Positions 1 through 3,775 of a stretch of 9,063 bases of DNA are shown in pieces. This stretch comes from an uncultured Eubacteriales bacterium (lineage in GTDB: Bacteria; Bacillota; Clostridia; Oscillospirales; QAMX01). Every line of letters starts with the position of its first letter. The first letter of the stretch is position 1. Made by a program: the position numbers and the translations under genes. Below the pieces are notes generated by a model. It did not search any database. It had not been told where the DNA came from and saw nothing but the letters and a program-made list of their open reading frames with translations. The stretch lies in the NCBI GenBank assembly GCA_900551265.1, contig URVL01000083.1:1-9063 (forward strand), written 5' to 3'.

Positions 1-361
1 CCATTCCCGCTACATACTGCCCGTAGCTCATCCCAGCCTCCCGCGCTTCGCGGGCAAGACGCGCAATGCGTTCCTGATTCGTTTCATTCCGCCTGGCACG
101 CACGGGCTTTGCCCCTTTGTGTGGTCTAAGCGCCGCGTGCGCAATTTCACGGCAGACGCCGCACTGCTTCTGTTGTCCCGCCGCCGCAAACAGATTTCCG
201 CACGTCACGCATACACGCGGGGCCCGGTGCGCCGACATGGCCTCCGCTTCGTACCGGCGCCGCTCCTGCTGTAGGGTGCGGCGGCATGCCGGGCAGTAAC
301 GCGCTGTGTTATCGCGCCTGGCCGGGAACCGCTCCGCGCATATTTCACAAATTCGCTGCAT
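1..361 (-). CDS. Phage-type small Zn-ribbon protein, C-terminus beyond the left edge (partial)
   Basis: The frame is open from ATG at 361 to the window edge, giving 120 residues without a stop. The N-terminus has CxxC pairs typical of a zinc ribbon: CEIC (residues 5-8) with CPAC (23-26), then CVTC (51-54) with CGVC (67-70). The visible tail has an Arg/Glu-rich helix and then AGMSYGQYVAGM, an ending I associate with small proteins of clostridial phages and conjugative elements. A GAGGA ribosome site lies 6-7 bases before the ATG and overlaps the stop of the upstream HTH gene, so the two are probably translationally coupled. The coding sequence is visibly more GC-rich than the region from 850 to 3,800. 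Zinc binding is inferred from cysteine spacing. The target (DNA, RNA or protein) is unknown. Confidence 0.72.
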   Translation of the reverse strand, partial: MQRICEICAERFPARRDNTARYCPACRRTLQQERRRYEAEAMSAHRAPRVCVTCGNLFAAAGQQKQCGVCREIAHAALRPHKGAKPVRARRNETNQERIARLAREAREAGMSYGQYVAGM

Positions 362-370
362 GCGCCGTCC

Positions 371-619
371 TCACAGCGGGATGGTGCGGCGTACGTCGTC
401 CACCTGAATCTCAAACACACGCGCGATCTTCACAAGCTCGCCCAGCGTCAGATCCTCCGGCGACGCCACCCTGCGGCGTAGCGTATCTTCGCTCATGCCG
501 GTCTCCGCCGCCCATCTGCCATAATCCAGTTTGCCGTACCGGACGCACGCCCGGCCTAAAATAAGCGCCAACAGGTTGTCGTACCTGTGCAAGACGCTTC
601 TGTCTATCCTGCCTGCCAT
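371..619 (-). CDS. Cro/CI-like helix-turn-helix phage protein, 82 aa
   Basis: The protein has a compact HTH: the segment RWAAETGMSEDTLRRRVASP (about residues 35-54) has the shape of helix 2, turn and recognition helix of the Cro/CI (XRE) fold, followed by a helix with LTLGELVKIARVFEI. It is a size and pattern common in temperate phages of Clostridia, where such proteins sit among leftward early genes. The start at 619 is supported by AAAGGAG eight bases upstream. It lies 40 bp downstream of the ribbon-helix-helix gene and its stop overlaps the ribosome site of the Zn-ribbon gene, so the three form one leftward operon. DNA binding is inferred from the fold; its operator is not identifiable here. 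Confidence 0.72.
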   Translation of the reverse strand: MAGRIDRSVLHRYDNLLALILGRACVRYGKLDYGRWAAETGMSEDTLRRRVASPEDLTLGELVKIARVFEIQVDDVRRTIPL

Positions 620-659
620 GCTGTGTCTCCTTTCCTGTTCGTTGCATTACGCAACATGC

Positions 660-848
660 CTAGCCCTCCATCTTGCGGATTTCTACGCGGTTTAACGCGA
701 ATTCAATGGCCATTTCCGCAATGCTGGACATCGGTATGTTTGTCTTTTCCTTGATTTGTTGCAGTAATTCGTATGTTTCCTCCGTTAACATGATCGGACG
801 GAACTGATTTGCTTTGCGCGTCGCGTATAGAATGAATCGCTCTTCCAT
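660..848 (-). CDS. Small ribbon-helix-helix (Arc/CopG-like) regulator, 62 aa
   Basis: The 62-residue product has the layout of a ribbon-helix-helix DNA-binding protein. A short basic strand (FRPIMLTEETYELL, about residues 17-30) is followed by helix A (EETYELLQQIKEKT), a short turn with NIPMSS, and helix B (SIAEMAIEFALNRVEI). An AAGGA ribosome site stands about ten bases upstream of the ATG at 848. It is first in the leftward operon with the HTH and Zn-ribbon genes. The 19-bp near-palindrome at 879-897 lies inside its own likely promoter, which suggests autorepression. The fold call comes from pattern reading without a profile search; a helix-rich antitoxin-like protein is the alternative, but no toxin partner is adjacent. 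Confidence 0.6.
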   Translation of the reverse strand: MEERFILYATRKANQFRPIMLTEETYELLQQIKEKTNIPMSSIAEMAIEFALNRVEIRKMEG

Positions 849-872
849 ATCTGGTCTTCCTTTCTTAACGTG

Positions 873-901
873 TTTTTATTGTTGCAAATTGCAGCAATCA
901 A
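873..901 (-). promoter_or_regulatory. Leftward promoter with palindromic operator
   Basis: On the minus strand TTGATT (901-896) and TAAAAA (878-873) are separated by 17 bases, a weak but plausible sigma-A promoter for the RHH/HTH/Zn-ribbon operon. The whole spacer is a near-perfect palindrome (879-897, arms TTGTTGCAA and TTGCAGCAA around a single central base, one mismatch). An operator placed there would block RNA polymerase. The binding protein is unknown; the adjacent RHH protein is the simplest candidate. Confidence 0.45.
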
Positions 902-910
902 CGGATTTCA

Positions 911-939
911 TTGAATTGTGTTATTTTTTGTGTTATGCT
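911..939 (+). promoter_or_regulatory. Rightward promoter of the YozE-like gene
   Basis: TTGAAT (911-916), a 17-bp spacer and TATGCT (934-939) preceded by TGT form an extended -10 sigma-A promoter. It is 45 bp upstream of the start at 985 and divergent from the leftward operon promoter. Confidence 0.6.
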
Positions 940-984
940 GATGGTGTATATTTATATTGCGAAAAATAATAAGGAAGTGTTTTT

Positions 985-1209
985 ATGAATTTTTGCGAAT
1001 GGATTCTGCGCTTAAATAATCGAGACACACCGACCGGCGATCTGTCCAGAGACATAGAACAGGATCAGGCAATTCGTAGTGTTCCAAACGCAAGAAGAGA
1101 TTTGCTTTGTTATCTGGAATCTATGGGTGCCAGCGACGGTGCCATTGCTGCATTTAAGTCTGCGTGGACAAGTTATCTTGCATATTGCCGGCGTCATCCT
1201 GAGGAATAA
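985..1209 (+). CDS. YozE SAM-like domain protein, 74 aa
   Basis: The product fits the YozE_SAM_like (UPF0346-type) domain along its whole length: an N-terminal FCEWILRLNNRDTPTGDLSRDI, an Asp-rich linker, LLCYLESMGASDGAIAAF and a final AWTSYLAYC. Family knowledge: B. subtilis YozE is a small helical protein of unclear function, and related domains occur in phages and integrative elements. The start has AAGGAAG nine bases upstream. Its last 56 bases overlap the convergent minus-strand gene ending at 1154. I see no terminator downstream, so each transcript may run into the other as antisense. Function unknown. Confidence 0.75.
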   Translation: MNFCEWILRLNNRDTPTGDLSRDIEQDQAIRSVPNARRDLLCYLESMGASDGAIAAFKSAWTSYLAYCRRHPEE

Positions 1210-1372
1210 ACAGAATTTCACCCGCCAGCGTTTGCATGTCCTGCTTACGGTTATTTTGATATGACTGTACGATTTTCAAATCCTTGTATGGTCCAACAGA
1301 TAGTTTTTTTACCCCCTTTCTCGAACTGAGTTCATCGTAAAGCTCCTGTGTTGTGTAATCGCTGATTTTCAT
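1154..1372 (-). CDS. Small conserved phage-type protein (resembles BC1881-like proteins), 72 aa
   Basis: The N-terminus MKISDYTTQELYDELSSRKG followed by VKKLSVGPYKDLKI and a late AGEILFIPQD resembles small Firmicutes phage proteins that begin 'xxSDxTTxELxDELxxREGV' and end near 'PAxILVIxD'; I recall these as BC1881-like but cannot confirm the family. The start at 1372 has AAAAGGAG seven bases upstream. It lies 13 bp after the HTH gene ending at 1386, so it is the second gene of that leftward operon. The C-terminus (about the last 14 residues) extends past the usual family end and overlaps the YozE gene on the other strand. Role unknown; in phages such genes lie in the early or lysogeny region. 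Confidence 0.66.
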   Translation of the reverse strand: MKISDYTTQELYDELSSRKGVKKLSVGPYKDLKIVQSYQNNRKQDMQTLAGEILFIPQDDAGNMQDNLSTQT

Positions 1373-1385
1373 GTGATACTCCTTT

Positions 1386-1643
1386 TTATACTGATGGTGT
1401 ATCGTCTTTTCCCGGATTGCCGTCCGGTTTGTTATCCAGCGCCCGCGCGCTGAATAACTGCTTGAACTGCTTGTAGGACTTCACGCCCAGTATGTCGGCT
1501 ATCTGAATCGCTGTGTGAGCGTTTGGGACACGCTCACCGGACTCATATCTTTGATAACCGACAGTTGTGATTCCTACCTTTGCAGCTACTTGTGCTTGTG
1601 TAAGCCTCCTTTCAGTCCTTTTGTTTTTTAAGTTGATGTTCAA
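1386..1643 (-). CDS. Cro/CI-type HTH repressor of switch 1, leftward (TTG start), 85 aa
   Basis: The XRE-type HTH spans about residues 9-45: RTERRLTQAQVAAKVGIT, then the recognition segment TTVGYQRYESGERVP, then a helix ending in IADILGV. A longer reading from ATG at 1724 would start upstream of the promoter's own -10 and lacks a ribosome site, so I chose TTG at 1643, which has AGAGAGGA close upstream. The tail (about residues 65-85) is polar and lacks a second domain, so it resembles a Cro-size rather than a full CI-size repressor. It is divergent from, and clearly related to, the HTH protein at 1759: both carry GYQRYE-x-GER. It heads a leftward operon with the 72-aa gene. It probably binds the direct repeats at 1665-1721. 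Confidence 0.78.
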   Translation of the reverse strand: MNINLKNKRTERRLTQAQVAAKVGITTVGYQRYESGERVPNAHTAIQIADILGVKSYKQFKQLFSARALDNKPDGNPGKDDTPSV

Positions 1644-1664
1644 ACCGTCCTCTCTTTCTGAACT

Positions 1665-1721
1665 TAACACTACCATCTGGATATGTGTTGATGTTATACT
1701 AACACTACCATTTGGATATGT
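1665..1721. promoter_or_regulatory. Tandem operator: two 22-bp direct repeats between divergent repressor genes
   Basis: Two copies of a 22-bp sequence lie at 1665-1686 and 1700-1721, 35 bp apart, with one mismatch (CCATCTGG versus CCATTTGG). Each contains TAACACTACCA and TGGATATGT, with a small dyad CCA-N2-TGG. One copy covers the spacer of the leftward promoter, the other flanks the rightward -10. The placement fits sites bound by one or both of the flanking related HTH proteins. Confidence 0.65.
1692..1700 (+). promoter_or_regulatory. Rightward extended -10 promoter of switch 1
   Basis: TGTTATACT is an extended -10 (TGn plus TATACT at 1695-1700) with no good -35, about 60 bp upstream of the GTG at 1759. 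It shares bases with the -10 of the leftward promoter, so the two cannot be occupied together. Confidence 0.4.
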
Positions 1722-1724
1722 CAA
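1696..1724 (-). promoter_or_regulatory. Leftward promoter of switch 1
   Basis: Minus strand: TTGACA (1724-1719, perfect), 17-bp spacer, TAGTAT (1701-1696) preceded by TGT (extended -10). The spacer coincides with the second operator repeat. It drives the HTH gene starting at 1643. Confidence 0.6.
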
Positions 1725-1758
1725 GCTCTTTCTAAAAAATATTTGGAGGGAATTTGCC

Positions 1759-1974
1759 GTGTCTTTCGCTGATCGTTTGAAACAACTCCGGTTATCCAGA
1801 AATTTGACACAAAAGCAAGTTTATGAAGCTATAGGTATGTCTGCGATCGGATATCAACGATATGAGTATGGAGAACGAGAACCTGCATATCAAAAACTCA
1901 TTGCTCTCGCCGACTACTTCGATGTGTCACTGGATTATCTCGTCGGGAGGTCAGATGATCCACAAAGGCGTTAA
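1759..1974 (+). CDS. Cro/CI-type HTH repressor of switch 1, rightward (GTG start), 71 aa
   Basis: This is a single-domain XRE protein: FADRLKQLRLSRNLTQKQ (residues 3-20), VYEAIGMSAIGYQRYEYGER (21-40, including the recognition helix) and LIALADYFDVSLDYLVGRSD (48-67), the standard ending of this family. GTG at 1759 is preferred because GGAGGG lies nine bases upstream and the domain begins there; upstream in-frame codons run through the operator repeats. It shares the recognition segment GYQRYE-x-GER with the divergent 85-aa protein, so overlapping DNA specificity is likely. The toxin-antitoxin operon follows in the same direction but has its own strong promoter. No effector or protease domain is present. 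Confidence 0.8.
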   Translation: MSFADRLKQLRLSRNLTQKQVYEAIGMSAIGYQRYEYGEREPAYQKLIALADYFDVSLDYLVGRSDDPQRR

Positions 1975-1980
1975 AGGGTC

Positions 1981-2017
1981 TTGACTCTCTCGCATATGTA
2001 CGTTATAATGTACATAT
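1981..2017 (+). promoter_or_regulatory. Promoter and YefM-type operator of the toxin-antitoxin operon
   Basis: TTGACT (1981-1986), a 17-bp spacer and a perfect TATAAT (2004-2009) form a strong promoter. A perfect 8-bp inverted repeat, ATATGTAC (1994-2001) and GTACATAT (2010-2017), brackets the -10. It contains TGTACG (1997-2002) and TGTACA (2009-2014), 12 bp centre to centre. The E. coli yefM-yoeB operator is known to use TGTACA cores at that spacing, so autoregulation by the antitoxin and the complex is likely. Confidence 0.75.
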
Positions 2018-2038
2018 AATGGTTTGGAGGTGATTTTC

Positions 2039-2290
2039 ATGATGAACATAAACGCCACCAGCTTCCGAGGTAATTTGTTTGATTATTTGAACCAGGCTAT
2101 TGTTTACAACGACGTCATCAACGTCAACACCAAAAACGGAAACGCGGTGATTATCAGCGAGGAAGATTACCGCGGTATGCAGGAAACCATCTATCTGCTT
2201 TCCCACGGCAAGACTGCCGATGAAATTCTGTCCGCCATGAAGGAAGACCGGAACAAAGGTGAGGTTTACGATCCGGCGGAGGAATGGTAA
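2039..2290 (+). CDS. yefM: Phd/YefM-family antitoxin, 83 aa
   Basis: The N-terminus MMNINATSFRGNLFDYLNQA, followed by an Asn/Val-rich strand VINVNTKNGNAVIISEEDY and then a helix (MQETIYLLSHG), is the Phd/YefM fold: an N-terminal DNA-binding dimer domain with a disordered C-terminal tail that wraps the toxin (here about residues 55-83, rich in Lys, Glu and Asp). The start at 2039 (or the next ATG, 2042) follows GGAGGTGA by the normal distance; an upstream in-frame TTG at 2024 overlaps that ribosome site and is rejected. It neutralises the toxin encoded immediately downstream and represses its own promoter. The TAA stop overlaps the toxin ATG by one base. Confidence 0.88.
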   Translation: MMNINATSFRGNLFDYLNQAIVYNDVINVNTKNGNAVIISEEDYRGMQETIYLLSHGKTADEILSAMKEDRNKGEVYDPAEEW

Positions 2291-2550
2291 TGTATCGGGT
2301 GATTTTTTCTCAAAAGGCCAGCCGCCATAAAGCGCTTTTAAAACAATCCCATCTGGAAAAAAAGGCAAGGTCCTTGCTCGACATTCTGATCTCCAATCCC
2401 TTTCAGAATCCGCCGTCTTATGAAAAATTACAGGGGGACTTGAAAGGCGCCTATTCCCGCCGGATTAATCATCAACACCGGCTGGTTTATCTGGTCGATG
2501 AGGAACGAAAAGAGGTCTTTGTCCTCAGCATGTGGACACATTACGAATAA
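2290..2550 (+). CDS. yoeB: YoeB/Txe-family mRNA interferase toxin, 86 aa
   Basis: The protein matches YoeB/Txe end to end (E. coli YoeB has 84 residues): YEKLQGDLKGAYSRRI (44-59), HRLVYLVD (63-70) and the C-terminal MWTHYE. E45, R64 and H84 align with the catalytic E46, R65 and H83 of E. coli YoeB, and Y85 with Y84, so it should be active. Family role: a ribosome-dependent endoribonuclease that cuts mRNA in the A site when the antitoxin is degraded. ATG at 2290 has GGAGGA six bases upstream within the antitoxin gene; an ATG at 2284 abuts the ribosome site and is unlikely. Within a mobile element it probably serves maintenance or phage exclusion (inference). Confidence 0.9.
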   Translation: MYRVIFSQKASRHKALLKQSHLEKKARSLLDILISNPFQNPPSYEKLQGDLKGAYSRRINHQHRLVYLVDEERKEVFVLSMWTHYE

Positions 2551-2560
2551 AAGCACCGGT

Positions 2561-2590
2561 CCGCTTCCTGTCAGGAGGCGGATTTGTTTG
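2561..2590 (+). terminator. Terminator between the toxin gene and the convergent HTH gene
   Basis: The arms CCGCTTC and GAGGCGG (one G-T pair) around a 7-base loop are followed by ATTTGTTTG on the plus strand. On the minus strand the same stem is followed, after ACCGGTGC, by TTTTATT. It lies in the 20-bp gap and runs into the end of the minus-strand gene, so it may stop both transcripts. The U-tract is imperfect. Confidence 0.45.
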
Positions 2591-2801
2591 ATTCTCCTGT
2601 TATGCCGAATAAATCATTTGGCGTAACATCTAAAGCATTTGCTATCGCGGCGACATCGACGTCCTTTACGATTTTGCGATGGTTCAACAATGCGCTGAAC
2701 TGTTTATCAGAAAAACCGGCTCTATGCGCCACCGCATAGTTTTTAAGTCCTTTAGATGCAATGATCCGCCTGGTATTCTCTGCAATAATCGACTTATACA
2801 T
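2571..2801 (-). CDS. XRE-family HTH regulator of switch 2, leftward, 76 aa
   Basis: The product is a compact HTH protein: IIAENTRRIIASKGLKNYAV (residues 4-23), AHRAGFSDKQFSALLNHRKI (24-43) and a helix ending DVAAIANALDVTPNDLFGIT. This resembles the small XRE regulators that sit opposite the CI-like repressor in Firmicutes phages. ATG at 2801 is chosen over the upstream ATG at 2822 because AGAGGTGA stands directly before it and the domain starts at MYKSII. It has a well-formed promoter (TTGATA-17-TATTAT). It is divergent from the 133-aa repressor and converges on the toxin gene. A Cro-like role is inferred from position and size. Confidence 0.75.
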   Translation of the reverse strand: MYKSIIAENTRRIIASKGLKNYAVAHRAGFSDKQFSALLNHRKIVKDVDVAAIANALDVTPNDLFGITGESNKSAS

Positions 2802-2841
2802 TTCATCACCTCTTTTCCTCAAGAATCTTTAGCTCACGTAC

Positions 2842-2870
2842 ATAATAACTCAAGATACTTTATATATCAA
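2842..2870 (-). promoter_or_regulatory. Leftward promoter of switch 2
   Basis: Minus strand: TTGATA (2870-2865), 17-bp spacer, TATTAT (2847-2842). It is 40 bp upstream of the ATG at 2801. Confidence 0.6.
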
Positions 2871-2908
2871 GTGTTTTTTCTAAAGTTTCTTGATATTTTT
2901 TCTTGACG
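2850..2908. promoter_or_regulatory. Operator region of switch 2 (TCAAGA/TCTTGA half-sites)
   Basis: The region contains a perfect inverted repeat, ATATCAAG (2864-2871) and CTTGATAT (2889-2896), plus related half-sites CTCAAGATA near 2849-2857 and TTCTTGAC near 2900-2907. The sites overlap the -35 hexamers of both divergent promoters, so a bound repressor could act on both. Confidence 0.5.
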
Positions 2909-2931
2909 TAAGATCGGTATTATGTTTTAAT
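2903..2931 (+). promoter_or_regulatory. Rightward promoter of switch 2
   Basis: TTGACG (2903-2908), 17-bp spacer and TTTAAT (2926-2931) preceded by TGT (extended -10). It is 23 bp before the GTG at 2955, and a GGGGAGGGG ribosome site lies between. Confidence 0.6.
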
Positions 2932-2954
2932 AAATAGAGGGGAGGGGAATTCTC

Positions 2955-3356
2955 GTGGGGATAGGAAGAAGATTAAAAGAAGCCAGAGAAAGAGCTGGCT
3001 TAACACAAGAAGAACTTGGTAAGCTTATAGGCGTTACCGGTTCGGCAATTACGAATTATGAAAAAGAAACTAGTCATCCGAAAGAACCTGTCATGTATGC
3101 TTTGTTTGAAGCTTTAAACGTTGATCCAAACTATTTGTTTCAAGATTGTGTTAATATCAAAGATATAAAAAAAACCTCTGATACAAAACAATCTGCATCA
3201 GAGGAAAAAGAAATAGAACTGTATAATACTTTATGTAATGCACTTATCTCTCTTGGCGTTATCGGAAGGGATGAGGATATCACGGAAGAGCAAGCTGATA
3301 TCTTGATTTCTGTTGTTCGAATTATTCATGCCTCCTTCCATCAAAAACAAAAGTGA
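2955..3356 (+). CDS. CI-like HTH repressor with helical C-terminal domain, 133 aa
   Basis: The N-terminal XRE domain covers about residues 1-62: GRRLKEARERAGLTQEELGK, LIGVTGSAITNYEKE (recognition helix) and LFEALNVDPNYLFQD. A Lys/Ser/Glu-rich linker (about 68-85) leads to a helical C-terminal segment (ELYNTLCNALISLGVIGRDEDITEEQADILISVVRII) of a type that recurs in repressors of clostridial phages and integrative elements. There is no LexA/CI peptidase domain, so RecA-stimulated self-cleavage is not expected. The start is GTG, supported by GGAGGGG seven bases upstream. It is divergent from the 76-aa HTH gene and points toward the integrase. It is the best candidate for the main lysogeny repressor. 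Confidence 0.8.
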   Translation: MGIGRRLKEARERAGLTQEELGKLIGVTGSAITNYEKETSHPKEPVMYALFEALNVDPNYLFQDCVNIKDIKKTSDTKQSASEEKEIELYNTLCNALISLGVIGRDEDITEEQADILISVVRIIHASFHQKQK

Positions 3357-3515
3357 ATTGGTTATCTGTTCTGCTTCTTCATATTTTGCGAGTTCTTTTG
3401 CGACTCGCATCAAATTGGGCTTTAAGTTTTGTATATTTTTATAAGCATCGTCAGTGTGGCTGCATATGTAACTCCTTTCTTTGCGGGGTTGTTTGTGCAA
3501 ACGGGCAAAAAGTAG

Positions 3516-3583
3516 TTGTCACCACCTTTGTCAAATTGGTCAATTTCTCTTAACAATTTTATAACACGACAAATTCTGACAAA
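3516..3583. repeat. Cluster of TTGTCA / TGACAA half-sites
   Basis: TTGTCA occurs at 3516-3521 and 3528-3533, the related TGGTCA at 3537-3542, and the inverse forms CGACAA at 3567-3572 and TGACAA at 3577-3582. The outer elements TTTGTCAAATT and AATTCTGACAAA form an imperfect inverted pair. Repeated short sites at about 10-12-bp steps suggest a repressor or recombination-factor binding region. No binding protein can be named. Confidence 0.4.
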
Positions 3584-3636
3584 AAGCAATACTTTAGGAA
3601 GTTCAGAAAAAATTGGCAATTTTTTAATAGTTAACG

Positions 3637-3665
3637 TTAACTTCTCTGTGAAGCGTCTCTATTAT
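3637..3665 (+). promoter_or_regulatory. int: Probable integrase promoter
   Basis: TTAACT (3637-3642), 17-bp spacer and TATTAT (3660-3665) form a moderate sigma-A promoter about 110 bp upstream of the integrase ATG. A perfect 14-bp palindrome, AGTTAACGTTAACT (3629-3642), covers the -35 and a LexA-type box follows the -10 directly. Confidence 0.5.
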
Positions 3666-3679
3666 AGAACATTCGTTCG
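3666..3679 (+). promoter_or_regulatory. LexA-type SOS box over the integrase transcription start
   Basis: AGAACATTCGTTCG contains GAAC-N4-GTTC, the core of the Firmicutes LexA (DinR) site CGAAC-N4-GTTYG, with one deviation at the first base. It overlaps the expected start of the integrase transcript, where LexA would repress. One site found by eye; a chance match is possible but its placement is functional. Confidence 0.55.
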
Positions 3680-3775
3680 CATTTGTAAAGAGGAAAAAAG
3701 AATTTTTTTGTTTTGATACAGTATGTTCTATAAAACAGGCATTACTATATATTAGAACGGATTGTGTGATCCCTT

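Larger units (their letters stand above)
3357..3775 (+). other. Non-coding regulatory stretch upstream of the integrase
   Basis: I find no convincing gene in this 419-bp AT-rich stretch. It holds a 6-bp hairpin (GCGAGT 3388-3393 with ACTCGC 3403-3408), a cluster of TTGTCA-type half-sites (3516-3583), the probable integrase promoter with palindrome and LexA-type box (3629-3679), and further TAGAAC half-sites (3725-3730 inverted, 3753-3758). A minus-strand frame with AAAGGAG before ATG near 3475 stops after four codons. Confidence 0.5.

Noticed and set aside
205..564. Long frames on both strands in the GC-rich left end
   Set aside because: They are composed of Arg/Pro/Ala/Cys-rich low-information sequence and overlap the Zn-ribbon and HTH genes, which have ribosome sites and domain patterns.
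938..1402. 12-bp exact match CTGATGGTGTAT at 938-949 and 1391-1402
   Set aside because: The second copy is inside coding sequence at the end of an HTH gene and the flanks do not match; it is probably chance.
1567..1758. Upstream extension of the 71-aa HTH protein to an ATG at 1567
   Set aside because: It would run antisense through the divergent HTH gene and the operators. GTG at 1759 has a good ribosome site and matches the domain start.
3231..3500. Minus-strand frame of 89 codons with a plausible helical segment
   Set aside because: Its C-terminal half is antisense to the well-supported 133-aa repressor, and the AAAGGAG-ATG near 3475 opens a different frame that stops after four codons. 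No recognisable domain.
3422..3619. Minus-strand 65-codon frame in the int upstream region
   Set aside because: It overlaps the repeat cluster, has no clear ribosome site and no family pattern; it looks like AT-rich chance coding.
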